Below are positions 6,121 through 14,516 of a stretch of 38,724 nucleotides of DNA, piece by piece (the stretch's first letter is position 1; each line of letters opens with the position of its first letter). This stretch comes from a virus. A program made the position numbers and the translations under genes. The notes beneath the pieces are model-generated. The model was not told the origin of the DNA and did no database searches. It worked only from the letters and a program-made list of their open reading frames with translations. Where the stretch lies: positions 1 through 38,724 of IMG/VR virus record IMGVR_UViG_3300050132_000108; one strand, 5' to 3'.

Positions 6121-7637
6121 GCAAGGTAGTACATAGCAAAGAGTTCGCGTTGCAGGAGATGCGTAAGGGCATAGATATTGTTGCTGAGGCGGTAGGAAAT
6201 ACTATTGGCCCAAAAGGCACCAACGTGTTCCTCGATGACCCTACAAGTCCTAAGTTCACCAATGACGGCGCAAGTATCGCCCACGTAATCCAGCTAGAAG
6301 ATAAGCTACAGAACGCAGGAGCATGGGTAGCGCGTAATGCCTGTGCTCAGACTAATGATGACGCAGGAGACGGAACCACGACCACAGTGGTAGTCCTTAA
6401 AGCAACTATCGATGAATGTCTCGCTCGCCCAGAGAACAAGACCCAGGTCATGCACTCACTCCTTGAAGCAAAGGACAAAGCAATCACTCTCCTCAAGAAA
6501 AGCGCAAAGCCAATCACCCAAAAGGAAGTAATAAACGTAGCCCGTATATCGGCTGAGAACGAGGCTCTAGCGCAGCTGGTAACCGAAGTAGTAGGTAAGG
6601 TCGGAGCGAAGGCAGTAATCACCATAGAAGACCGCAAAGACGGATTTGAGAGCGACTATAAGATAGTCCAGGGCTACGAAGCACACGTAGGCTTCATTTC
6701 ACCCTATTTCCGCAATGACCCAGAGAAGGCGAGAGCCGTATATGAGAATATCCCTGTACTCTGTACCGCTAAGAAACTCTCAAACATCCAAGACTTAAAG
6801 TTCTTTGAACAACTTGCCAAGGAGAAGGTCAATCGCCTCGTAATCGTGGCGGAAGACATGGAGGAATCAGTCAAAGGAATGTTCGTAGCTACCCAGCTTG
6901 CAGGCTCTATGAGTCTCCTAGTAATTAAGGCACAAGGCCCACTGCTCGAAGATATTGCTAACTCAGTAGGTGCTACACTTATTGGAGACGCAACAGGAGT
7001 AACCTTTGAGAACTTCGACGTCAAGAAGCACTTAGGACTAGCCCAGCGTGTAGTATGTGAGGAGAAGCGCACCGTATTTACATCAAATGCGAAGTCCGCA
7101 AAGCTACACGCGGAACGTCTCGAAGCGTGGGCAGAGAACAACCCAAATGGTCTTGAACAAAGGAAGTTACGTGAGCGTGCTGCAAAGCTCAAAGGCGGCG
7201 TGGCAGTTATTAGAATAGGCGCACATACCGATGCAGAAAGAAACTATCTCAAAGACAAAGCAGAAGACACTGTTCACTCAGTACAGAGTGCTCTCGCCGA
7301 AGGTGTCGTGGAAGGAGGTGGAATCTCTCTATACCGCCTGTCAGAGTCCATCAAAGGTAATTCTGTGGGAGAAGAAATCTTGCGTAGGTCTCTCACTGCT
7401 CCACTTAGACAAATCGTTCTCAATAGCGGAAAAGACTATGCAGAGGTTATTAAAAACCTTCCAGACGGACAAGGATATAACGCCAAGACAGATAAATACG
7501 AAGACTTCTTTAAAACAGGGGTATTAGACCCATTGAAAGTAGAGCGATGTGTACTGGAGAATGCCATCACAACAGCCGCACACTTCATAACTTCACATAG
7601 TGCGATTGTCGATTACACAGAACCTAAAACTAACTAA
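6117..7637 (+). CDS. groEL: Phage-encoded GroEL chaperonin (Hsp60)
   Basis: A 506-aa chaperonin that folds proteins in an ATP-driven double ring. The nucleotide pocket is intact: TIGPKGTNV (29-37), D85-GTTTT (85-90) and the catalytic Asp at D384 in KAEDTVHSV; EGVVEGGG (395-402) is also conserved. The apical domain keeps SPYFRNDP but has lost several residues where bacterial GroEL has PGFGDRR (here KAQGPLLEDIA, 271-281). The C-terminal GGM tail is absent (ends YTEPKTN), and the protein is about 40 residues shorter than E. coli GroEL. A GroES gene follows. It probably folds phage capsid or tail proteins. Confidence 0.95.
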   Translation: MSKVVHSKEFALQEMRKGIDIVAEAVGNTIGPKGTNVFLDDPTSPKFTNDGASIAHVIQLEDKLQNAGAWVARNACAQTNDDAGDGTTTTVVVLKATIDECLARPENKTQVMHSLLEAKDKAITLLKKSAKPITQKEVINVARISAENEALAQLVTEVVGKVGAKAVITIEDRKDGFESDYKIVQGYEAHVGFISPYFRNDPEKARAVYENIPVLCTAKKLSNIQDLKFFEQLAKEKVNRLVIVAEDMEESVKGMFVATQLAGSMSLLVIKAQGPLLEDIANSVGATLIGDATGVTFENFDVKKHLGLAQRVVCEEKRTVFTSNAKSAKLHAERLEAWAENNPNGLEQRKLRERAAKLKGGVAVIRIGAHTDAERNYLKDKAEDTVHSVQSALAEGVVEGGGISLYRLSESIKGNSVGEEILRRSLTAPLRQIVLNSGKDYAEVIKNLPDGQGYNAKTDKYEDFFKTGVLDPLKVERCVLENAITTAAHFITSHSAIVDYTEPKTN

Positions 7638-7643
7638 ACAACC

Positions 7644-7817
7644 ATGACACTACTTACTTTGCTCGTCGCGCTTATCATAATCGCTCTTGCCTACTGGGTC
7701 ATTACCACCCTTCCACACTGTAGTTCTTGTGGTATTCGTAGTCGTTTGGCTCCTAGGTCTCATCGCACCGGGCTCAGTAGGTTCATTCCCACTACGATAA
7801 TTTCGCAGCGAAAATGA
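7644..7817 (+). pseudogene. Two-TM membrane protein split by a frame change
   Basis: From ATG 7644 the first 24 codons give a clear TM helix (TLLTLLVALIIIALAYWVI). Frame 0 then turns into a Cys/Arg/Ser-rich tail ending at TGA 7815-7817, overlapping the groES ATG. In the +1 frame, from about 7712, a second TM helix appears (HTVVLVVFVVVWLLGLIAPG), ending at TAA 7798-7800. Joined, they form a normal small two-TM protein of the kind common in phages. Either a mutation or error broke the gene, or expression needs a +1 shift. Confidence 0.55.
7801..7813. repeat. 13-bp palindrome TTTCGCAGCGAAA
   Basis: A perfect copy that ends directly before the groES ATG. It is one of three perfect copies (others at 13437 and 24755). 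Confidence 0.7.
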
Positions 7818-8080
7818 AGAAACCAACAATCCAACCAGTGGGAGACATAATCCTCATGAAGATAGAACAAGCAAACCTCGGTGCGCTTGATACTTCCTCA
7901 ATGAAGACAGGCGTAGAGTGGGCAACCATCGTAGCTCTTGGCCCCGAAGTACAAGGAAGCTATAAGGTAGGCGATAAAATCTTTGTGAAAGCATGGGGAG
8001 TTGATTCAATCTTTTATGAGAACGAAGACTACCACTTCACCTCAGAAGCGCGTAAAGCTATTTGTGCAATCATTAAGTAA
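7814..8080 (+). CDS. groES: Phage-encoded GroES co-chaperonin
   Basis: An 88-aa protein with the GroES fold signature: IQPVGDIILMKIEQ at the N-terminus, ATIVALGPEV...YKVGDKIFVKAWGV in the middle and AICAIIK at the end. It caps the GroEL ring. The mobile loop (about residues 19-33, ANLGALDTSSMKTG) lacks the usual Ile-Val-Leu contact triplet and has LGAL instead, which suggests co-adaptation with the phage GroEL. The roof loop is short. The start is set by ATG 7814 beside the palindrome. Confidence 0.9.
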   Translation: MKKPTIQPVGDIILMKIEQANLGALDTSSMKTGVEWATIVALGPEVQGSYKVGDKIFVKAWGVDSIFYENEDYHFTSEARKAICAIIK

Positions 8081-8081
8081 C

Positions 8082-8309
8082 ATGTGTGATAACTTCGCTA
8101 GTTGTCATAACCCAACAGTCCTCAACGAGGATAACAATGCTATCTACGCATATTGCAAAGACTGCGGAGCACAAGAGAGAATAGGCAAAGATAAGAGCGG
8201 AGAACCAGAACACAGAGCTTACTCCGAATTCTTCAAGCGTGATGTACTACAACCACCAGCACCGTTGTATTATCGCTATGCAGGAGCTAAAGAAATGCGT
8301 ATAGTCTGA
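8082..8309 (+). CDS. Small zinc-ribbon-like protein
   Basis: A 75-aa protein (MCDNFASCHNPTVL...) with Cys at 2 and 8 and a CKDCGAQ knuckle that could bind zinc. The ATG at 8082 follows the groES stop by 1 nt; a longer frame from 8001 would lie inside groES. Function is unknown. It precedes the terminase genes by 4 nt. Confidence 0.6.
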   Translation: MCDNFASCHNPTVLNEDNNAIYAYCKDCGAQERIGKDKSGEPEHRAYSEFFKRDVLQPPAPLYYRYAGAKEMRIV

Positions 8310-8313
8310 ACAA

Positions 8314-8697
8314 ATGGCAACTACACGACAAAAGAAAGTAGCTAAGTTAGTGGTAGATAATCTAACGCTGGACAAACCTCTAACAGGTGGTCAAATACTG
8401 GAAAAGACTGGATACGCACCTGGAGTAGTAAAGAACCCTAGAGACATACTAGACTCACAAGGAGTAAAGGAAGAGTTAAAGAACTATGGTTTCGACCCAG
8501 AGAAAGCAAAAGAAGTAGTAGCAGAGATACTTATTGCAGGAGAAAACGACAGCGTAAAGCTCAAAGCAGCAGACATGATATTCAAAGTACACAGCACGTA
8601 TGCACCTGAGAAGAGTATCAACCTCAATGTAAATGTCGAACCAAGTGATAGAATAAGAGAACTAGCTAACAGGCTCAAACAGTTACCTCCTCTATGA
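8314..8697 (+). CDS. terS: Terminase small subunit
   Basis: A 127-aa DNA-recognition subunit of the packaging motor. The N-terminal KVAKLVVDN...[13 protein letters not shown] helix-turn-helix and the [10 protein letters not shown]...[19 protein letters not shown] segment match the TerS family found beside GpA-type TerL genes. Position before TerL supports it. Its stop overlaps the HNH start (ATGA). Confidence 0.8.
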   Translation: MATTRQKKVAKLVVDNLTLDKPLTGGQILEKTGYAPGVVKNPRDILDSQGVKEELKNYGFDPEKAKEVVAEILIAGENDSVKLKAADMIFKVHSTYAPEKSINLNVNVEPSDRIRELANRLKQLPPL

Positions 8698-9236
8698 AGA
8701 AACGTACAGCTTGGAATAAAGGATTGAAATCTTCGCCTGAGACGAGAGAAAAACTTCGTATAGCCCATCTCGGTATAAAACAGACAGAAGAGTCTAACCG
8801 CAAGCGAAGGGAGGCTATTTCTGGTAAGAAACATACATCACACGCCATTGAGAATATGAGAGTCGCACAGAGCAATAGAAGTGAGGAGTGGAGAACAAAT
8901 ATAGCCAAAGGCAAAGTAGGAGAAAAGAATCCATTTCATGGAAAGAGAGGAGCGGAAACACCCAACTGGAAAGGTGGCATAACACCAGTTAATAAAGCTA
9001 TACGCAACTCAAGAGAATACGCATTGTGGCGTACCGCAGTCTTTGAGAGAGATAACTATACGTGTGTGTGGGGAGGAAAGGAGCATGGAACTAAACTACA
9101 TGCTGACCACATAAAGCCTTTTGCGTTATACCCAGAATTACGTTTTGCAATAGATAATGGACGGACTTTATGTGTTCCGTGCCATAGAACAACTGAAACT
9201 TATGGAGGCAGAGTACACCGAACAAGAGATACTTGA
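8694..9236 (+). CDS. HNH homing endonuclease with NUMOD3 repeats
   Basis: A 180-aa free-standing endonuclease between the terminase subunits. Residues 5-65 hold NUMOD3-type DNA-binding helices ([32 protein letters not shown]). The HNH core is at about 120-165: [11 protein letters not shown] and the closing C..CH. The first zinc knuckle reads CVWG where CxxC is usual, so one metal ligand is lost and activity may be reduced. It spreads by cutting phages that lack it. Its 3' end overlaps TerL by 35 nt. Confidence 0.85.
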   Translation: MKKRTAWNKGLKSSPETREKLRIAHLGIKQTEESNRKRREAISGKKHTSHAIENMRVAQSNRSEEWRTNIAKGKVGEKNPFHGKRGAETPNWKGGITPVNKAIRNSREYALWRTAVFERDNYTCVWGGKEHGTKLHADHIKPFALYPELRFAIDNGRTLCVPCHRTTETYGGRVHRTRDT

Positions 9237-10758
9237 AGCAACTGAGCTTGTCCCAACACTATGGATATTGCAAAACAATATCTGTAATGAGAATGGCACC
9301 CCAATAGAGTTTCACAACCACAGATTCATGTGGGATGTATACAATGACTTGAGTCAGTTCCAGGTACTATTGAAACCTCCTCAGATAGGCGCGACAGTAA
9401 TGAATACTATCAAGTGTTTCTTCATAGCTAAGAAGCTGGGTAAGCAGATAATCTATACACTGCCCACGCAAGGAGATATACAGGCTATGGTAGGTGGTTC
9501 TATCAACCGTATTATCGCTCAAAACCCTATCCTTTCTGAATGGGTTAAAGAACATGACACCATCGAACAAAAGACGGTAGGTACTTCAATGATTTTCTAT
9601 AGAGGAACATTCACTGCCAAGCAGGCTATGATGATTCCAAGTAATTTAAACGTGCATGACGAGACAGACAGCTCTAACCAGTCAGTGATTGAGAACTACG
9701 AAACACGTCTCCAGGCAGACCCAGACGGTATGCGTTGGTATTTCAGCCACCCCAGTTTGCCAGATTACGGAGTAGACAAGTATTGGCAGATTTCAGACCA
9801 AAAGCATTGGTTCATTACCTGCCCTCATTGTGAAGTAGCACAGTATCTCTCATGGCCTGACTCCATAGACTCTGTGCGTAGGTGCTATCAGTGCAAAGAG
9901 TGCAAAGGAGAGCTATCAGACGATGACAGGCGCAACGGTCAATGGTACGCAAAGCAGAAAGACAAGCTATTCAGCGGATATTGGATAAGCCAGCTCATGT
10001 GCCCGTGGATAACCGCTGACAAGATACTCAACGATTTCGCAGAGAAAACACCAGAATACTTTTATAACTATGTCTTAGGACTCCCGTACGCAGGAGGAGA
10101 CGCAAAGCTCACCGAGAACCATCTATTCCAAAACTTAAGCCATGACCTGCAAGTAGCTGATACGAGCGAACGCATAGTAATCGGCATAGATACAGGCGCA
10201 AAGCTTGACTACGTGCTTGGTAATGAACGCCTAGGACTCTTCCACCATGGAGACAGCACAGACTATAAAGAACTCAACAACTTCATGACCCGCTGGCCGA
10301 ACGCTATAGCCATAATCGACGCAGGAGGAGACTTCATAGGTGCACAGAAGTTTGCAGAACAGTGGCAAGGGCGTGTATTTAAGGCATACGCAGGTGAGGA
10401 TAGGAAGAACAACCAGCTATTTAGGTGGGGAGAGCGTAATGACCAAGGTCAAGTAATATATGACCTCAATAGAACGTGGCAACTACTTGTGGACGAGTTT
10501 AGAGATAAGCGATTGCCACTCCAAGGTGAAGAGAATGACTGGTGGGAGTACTGGCTTGACTGGAAGAACATGTCTCGTATCAAGGTATACGACCCCATAA
10601 CTAACGCATTCAAAGGCATTAAATGGGTCAGGAATGGCAGGAACCACAGAGCAAGTGCAACACTCTTCTGGCGCATAGGCATGGATAGATTCAGTGGAGG
10701 CTCAGTATCGTTCGTTGGAGGAGATGATGATAAGCCCCGTACTGGCATAGATATGTAG
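9202..10758 (+). CDS. terL: Terminase large subunit, GpA-like
   Basis: The 518-aa motor that cuts and pumps DNA into the head. The ATPase has a deviant Walker A (K58-PPQIGATVM) in which the lysine is shifted to the front, as in lambda gpA, and a Walker B in NLNVHDETD (148-155, D152/E153). A zinc-binding insert (CPHC...CYQCKEC) typical of GpA terminases follows. The nuclease half has IGIDTGAK and IIDAGGDF acidic strands. The ATG at 9202 is preferred; one at 9157 would lie deeper in the HNH gene. The HNH insertion may have rebuilt this N-terminus. Confidence 0.9.
   Translation: MEAEYTEQEILEATELVPTLWILQNNICNENGTPIEFHNHRFMWDVYNDLSQFQVLLKPPQIGATVMNTIKCFFIAKKLGKQIIYTLPTQGDIQAMVGGSINRIIAQNPILSEWVKEHDTIEQKTVGTSMIFYRGTFTAKQAMMIPSNLNVHDETDSSNQSVIENYETRLQADPDGMRWYFSHPSLPDYGVDKYWQISDQKHWFITCPHCEVAQYLSWPDSIDSVRRCYQCKECKGELSDDDRRNGQWYAKQKDKLFSGYWISQLMCPWITADKILNDFAEKTPEYFYNYVLGLPYAGGDAKLTENHLFQNLSHDLQVADTSERIVIGIDTGAKLDYVLGNERLGLFHHGDSTDYKELNNFMTRWPNAIAIIDAGGDFIGAQKFAEQWQGRVFKAYAGEDRKNNQLFRWGERNDQGQVIYDLNRTWQLLVDEFRDKRLPLQGEENDWWEYWLDWKNMSRIKVYDPITNAFKGIKWVRNGRNHRASATLFWRIGMDRFSGGSVSFVGGDDDKPRTGIDM
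10035..10047. repeat. 13-bp motif copy TTTCGCAGAGAAA (in terL)
   Basis: One mismatch from the perfect palindrome. It lies in coding sequence (reads F-A-E-K), so it could be coincidence. Confidence 0.4.
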
Positions 10759-10804
10759 TTGCTACCACTGGCTAGCGTGTTGTGAATGAATAGACTGGGA
10801 ACAT

Positions 10805-11005
10805 ATGGCAAACAAAGCAATGTGGGATTTTATGGACAAGGCAGAAGGTCGTACAGACTCTTCATACTCTAATATGAAGCAAGAAAGGAAGCGTCAGGGT
10901 TACGATAAGTCTTCTTCTAAAAAGATGTCGATGGCAAAGAAGATGAGCACTAACGGCATGAAAGCCTCAACAGACGGCAAACCAAGTAAGGGAGTTAATA
11001 ACTAA
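10805..11005 (+). CDS. Small basic hypothetical protein
   Basis: A 66-aa Lys/Ser/Met-rich protein (MANKAMWDFMDKAEGRTDSS...), probably disordered, ending KPSKGVNN. It sits between TerL and the portal, where small head-completion or DNA-binding proteins often lie. No family is recognised. The start context is ACATATGGC with no Shine-Dalgarno. Confidence 0.6.
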   Translation: MANKAMWDFMDKAEGRTDSSYSNMKQERKRQGYDKSSSKKMSMAKKMSTNGMKASTDGKPSKGVNN

Positions 11006-11008
11006 CAT

Positions 11009-11176
11009 ATGGCATATAACAAACTAGATGGTGATAGTGACGCAGCTGAGGCTCATGCAAAGGCTCGCGGTAAGAAGAAAGACATTGCCAAGAAAATAAA
11101 GAGTAAGTGCGAAGTCTGTGGGAAAGGACATACAAATCACGCTTCTTACGTATATAAAACGGGGAGTCTGTCATAA
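11009..11176 (+). CDS. Small zinc-knuckle protein
   Basis: A 55-aa basic protein (MAYNKLDGDSDAAEAHAKAR...) whose second half holds CEVCGKGHTNH, a C-x2-C-x4-H-x3-H-like pattern suited to zinc. It starts 3 nt after the previous stop and ends 2 nt before the portal gene. The start context (ACATATGGC) is the same as the preceding gene. Function is unknown. Confidence 0.6.
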   Translation: MAYNKLDGDSDAAEAHAKARGKKKDIAKKIKSKCEVCGKGHTNHASYVYKTGSLS

Positions 11177-11178
11177 CC

Positions 11179-13062
11179 ATGGCTGAAGCCAGCGCATACA
11201 ATCAAGGTATATTCCAAGCCGTAAAAGGCGCAATGGGACTATTCAAAGACTACAATAAGATTGGAGATGTTGGCCCTGGTGGTCCTTCTAACGGCACACC
11301 AGGCGCAGAGGAGCCACGTAGTGAGTATCAGTCTAAGTTCACCAAGACCCAGGCAGAGAACTTCCGTAAGGAATGGAAGAATCGCTACTCTATCTATGCG
11401 TCAGAGCTAGAACCTTTACAGAAGATAGCTACAGACTATTGGCTTGGTAAGCAGAAGAAAGACCCGTTAGAGACTGTAGACGGCCATGACACTGTTGATA
11501 ACCTCATATTTGAGGCTGTTGAGACGTTCCTACCTATTGCTAACAAGGCTAATCCTGACCCTATTGCTACCGCAGGAGACTTGCCTGAAGGCGTTGCCCT
11601 CGCTAAGAACATAAAGAATGCACTCGTAGACTGGGCAGATACCCAGGACTTGCGTATGAAGCTCAAAGGCATGACTCGTAACTGGGTACTCAATCAGCTT
11701 GGTATCCTCAAGATGAGCTATAACGTCTTCAAAGATGAGATTGAGTGTGAAGTACGTCCCGTGAAGCAGATGAAGTTCGACCCAGACGGTCACTGGGATG
11801 AGTCAGGACTATTCACAGGAGATTGGATTGGCGACCCTAAGAAGATGAGTGCAGGAACTCTTATGGATATGTTCCCAGACCACAAGGACACCGTTCAGAA
11901 GCTCGCAAAGGGCAACATGAGCAAGAAGCTCACCATGGAAGAGTGGTGGTACAAAGGCACAGACATCTTTTATTACATTGAGGAGACATGCGTAGGAACC
12001 TTTAAGAACCCTAACTGGAACTATGACGGAGAGAACAAGGTACTAGACCCTGAAACACAGGAGGAGATTGTCGTGCCTATCATTGGCAAGAACCACCGAT
12101 TTGGCCGCAACGCACCCCAGTTCCCCTACATCGGACTCTCAGTGTTCTCAACAGGTGAGAAGCCCCATGATGACACCTCTCTTATCCTTCAGAATATTCC
12201 ACTCCAAGACCTCCACAACAAGCGTCTACGTCAGATTGATAAGAACGCAGACTCACAGAACAGTGGAGCACTAGCCTCGGGCACAAGCTTTACCAAGGAA
12301 CAGGCCGCAGAAGCAGCTACCTACCTTCGTAAGGGCAAGGTTGTATGGGTGCCTAATGGGGACGTGAACACTGCATGGAAGCGCGATGCAGCACCTGCTC
12401 TCCCAGGAGACATCTTCCAGCAACAGCAACAGAGCGAGACACGTCTACAGAACATCTTTGGCACCGCAGGCAGTAGCGCACAGGGCATACAGCAAGAAGA
12501 TTCAGTACGAGGCAAGATTATGGTGCAACAGTCAGATAGCTCACGTATTGGCGGAGGTGTAACAGAATACATCGAAAAACGTGCAGATACGGTCTACAAC
12601 TTCGTGGTGCAGTTCATGTATGTCTACTACGACGACCCCCACATGGTGTCAGCTATGGGTGAGAATGGTGCCGCTGAGGTTATTGCTATACGTAACAGCG
12701 ACTTTACACAGCCTATAAAGGTAACAGTGAAGGACGGTTCACTTATACCTAAAGACCCCCTTACTGAGCGTAATGAGGCTATGGACTTGTGGCAGGCTAA
12801 CGCTATCGGTCTTCCCGAGCTTTACATACGCCTAGACTTCCCAGACCCAATGGCTTCTGCAAAGCAGACACTCCTATGGCAGCAGGTAGCACAAGGACTT
12901 CTTCCACCACAGCTCTTGTTCCCAGACTTCCCGTCTCCTCAAGTACAGGCTCCTATCGGAGTAGGTGGACCGCCTGTAAGCGAGAACATGAATGCTGAAC
13001 CACCAGTAGACCCCGCAGCAATGCAGGGACAAGACTTATTAAAATCAGTACCAATTGGATAA
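11179..13062 (+). CDS. Portal protein
   Basis: A 627-aa protein forming the ring at the head vertex through which DNA passes. Evidence is its position after TerL, its size, and portal-like features: a helical N-terminal wing (EYQSKFTKTQAENFRKEWKN), a long crown/stem region with IPLQDLHNKRLRQIDKNAD, and a Gln-rich helix (IFQQQQQSETRLQNIFG). The C-terminal 50 residues are Pro-rich and probably flexible. Its length fits podovirus-type portals. Confidence 0.8.
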   Translation: MAEASAYNQGIFQAVKGAMGLFKDYNKIGDVGPGGPSNGTPGAEEPRSEYQSKFTKTQAENFRKEWKNRYSIYASELEPLQKIATDYWLGKQKKDPLETVDGHDTVDNLIFEAVETFLPIANKANPDPIATAGDLPEGVALAKNIKNALVDWADTQDLRMKLKGMTRNWVLNQLGILKMSYNVFKDEIECEVRPVKQMKFDPDGHWDESGLFTGDWIGDPKKMSAGTLMDMFPDHKDTVQKLAKGNMSKKLTMEEWWYKGTDIFYYIEETCVGTFKNPNWNYDGENKVLDPETQEEIVVPIIGKNHRFGRNAPQFPYIGLSVFSTGEKPHDDTSLILQNIPLQDLHNKRLRQIDKNADSQNSGALASGTSFTKEQAAEAATYLRKGKVVWVPNGDVNTAWKRDAAPALPGDIFQQQQQSETRLQNIFGTAGSSAQGIQQEDSVRGKIMVQQSDSSRIGGGVTEYIEKRADTVYNFVVQFMYVYYDDPHMVSAMGENGAAEVIAIRNSDFTQPIKVTVKDGSLIPKDPLTERNEAMDLWQANAIGLPELYIRLDFPDPMASAKQTLLWQQVAQGLLPPQLLFPDFPSPQVQAPIGVGGPPVSENMNAEPPVDPAAMQGQDLLKSVPIG

Positions 13063-13064
13063 AT

Positions 13065-13358
13065 ATGGACGCTCACGACAAGAAGATAGACCTAGCAAAG
13101 CATATGAAGATGAGTAACCAGAGTACTCATTTGAGTAATAAACTACACGCGTTGTCTAATAGCGACGCAGGAAAACTGGGTGGTGCTTCTGACAGGTTGC
13201 GTGGGACAGAGCATTTCAAGAAATTGAAGCACGAGACACACGCCGCTTTCCAGGCCGAACGTAAATACAATCAAAGCGCAGAGGCAAAAGAACACCAGAA
13301 ACATTTGAAGACCCTAAGTTATAAAGAACGGCAAGAACTACGCAGAAAGCATAGATAG
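13065..13358 (+). CDS. Basic helical hypothetical protein
   Basis: A 97-aa, very basic His/Lys/Ala-rich helical protein (MDAHDKKIDLAKHMKMSNQS..., ERQELRRKHR) starting 2 nt after the portal stop. It could bind DNA or be a minor head protein. No family is recognised. Confidence 0.6.
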   Translation: MDAHDKKIDLAKHMKMSNQSTHLSNKLHALSNSDAGKLGGASDRLRGTEHFKKLKHETHAAFQAERKYNQSAEAKEHQKHLKTLSYKERQELRRKHR

Positions 13359-13401
13359 TCCTACCACTACGAGAAGTTCATTAAACATTTAGGATACGGT
13401 T

Positions 13402-13602
13402 ATGGCATCTCCCGCACTTGTTTCAAAGATTAAGAGTTTCGCAGCGAAAATTGGTGGCTCTACCAGCTACGACATGACCAAAGACCCTACCAGTGCTGTA
13501 AGCATGATGCAGCGCAAACAGAAGAGTACCCCAGTACCTACTTCACAGAACGCACGTATGGGCAGCAAGCAACAGACGTTCGGTGTTCCAGGAGCTAAGT
13601 AG
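13402..13602 (+). CDS. Small basic hypothetical protein
   Basis: A 66-aa protein (MASPALVSKIKSFAAKIGGS...) with a short amphipathic N-terminus and a Gln/Ser-rich tail. A possible -10 (TAGGAT, 13390-13395) lies 6 nt before the ATG, matching other leaderless starts here. It contains a perfect copy of the 13-bp palindrome. The 97 bp after it (13603-13699) hold no gene I can see. Confidence 0.5.
   Translation: MASPALVSKIKSFAAKIGGSTSYDMTKDPTSAVSMMQRKQKSTPVPTSQNARMGSKQQTFGVPGAK
13437..13449. repeat. 13-bp palindrome TTTCGCAGCGAAA
   Basis: A perfect copy within the 66-aa gene, reading F-A-A-K. Confidence 0.6.
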
Positions 13603-13699
13603 CTCACACAGGTTCCGCTAAGGCGTGGTTCTCCTGTCCCAAAAGCCAGACCTCGTACCAGCTTAACTTTTCTAGGGGTTAGTAAACTCCCGTACCGAT

Positions 13700-14494
13700 A
13701 TGGAAACAGTCAACATCCAGCCGCAAGGCTTTCAGAAGGCAAGAGACGCAATCGCAAGTACAGACCTCGATAAACCAATAGACCACGTAGTAGCCCCAGA
13801 GGCACCTGAACCGGCAGAAGCCCCTACAGCTGAACCGGAAGTCGAGACCGCTCCCGAAACCCCCGAGGAAGAGGAAGCGCGAGTACCAAAGAGCCGTTTT
13901 CTTACCATGCACTCAAGGGCAATAGAAGCTGAAAAGCTCCTAGCGCAAGAGAGAGCAGAACGTGCCCAGCAGACCTTTGAGCCCCCACAGACCCCTGTAG
14001 CAACCGAACTCCCTGACTATTGGGTAGAGATGTTTGGAGACTCAGAAGCGTCTATGAAGGCATTTGAGGCCGAGCAAGCACGACTAAGCACCATTGAAGA
14101 GAAAGCAGCTGAACGAGCGTTTGAACGCCTAAGCAACCGCGAGAAAGAAGAAGAGGCTCGCACCAATGACATTGTTGAATCCTTTGACAACGCTTTTGAA
14201 GAACTTGGAATCATCCAAGACCACGAGTTCACAGACGACGAGCAAGTAGCAATACTAGACATCGTCGAACAGTACTCACCAAAAGACAAAGACGGCATGT
14301 TACTTCGTGAGCATCTTCTCCCGCTAGACAAAGCCTACGAGATTTATTCCGTACGCTCTGAGGCAAAGACCTCAGCGACACGTCAAGCACGCGGTGCAGT
14401 TGCAGCCCTCACCGGAGCACGCTCCGAAGGCGCAGCAGGCAGTTCATCATCCGCAGCATGGCAGCCAGGACAATGGCGCAACAAGGTTCCTTAA
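13700..14494 (+). CDS. Scaffolding protein
   Basis: A 264-aa acidic protein directly before the major capsid gene, as scaffolds usually are. Residues 30-60 are Pro/Glu/Ala-rich and disordered (PEAPEPAEAPTAEPEVE), the middle is charged coiled coil (EAEKLLAQERAERAQ, 80-145), and the C-terminus is small and basic (WQPGQWRNKVP), the part that would bind the capsid shell. Scaffolds guide procapsid assembly and then leave. Confidence 0.75.
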   Translation: METVNIQPQGFQKARDAIASTDLDKPIDHVVAPEAPEPAEAPTAEPEVETAPETPEEEEARVPKSRFLTMHSRAIEAEKLLAQERAERAQQTFEPPQTPVATELPDYWVEMFGDSEASMKAFEAEQARLSTIEEKAAERAFERLSNREKEEEARTNDIVESFDNAFEELGIIQDHEFTDDEQVAILDIVEQYSPKDKDGMLLREHLLPLDKAYEIYSVRSEAKTSATRQARGAVAALTGARSEGAAGSSSSAAWQPGQWRNKVP

Positions 14495-14504
14495 TTATCA
14501 TTAG

Positions 14505-14510
14505 TATTAT
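14505..14510 (+). promoter_or_regulatory. Possible -10 of major capsid gene
   Basis: TATTAT ends 6 nt before the capsid ATG at 14517, the same spacing as at the firmer leaderless starts in this window. No good -35 is visible. Confidence 0.35.
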
Positions 14511-14516
14511 CCCTAT

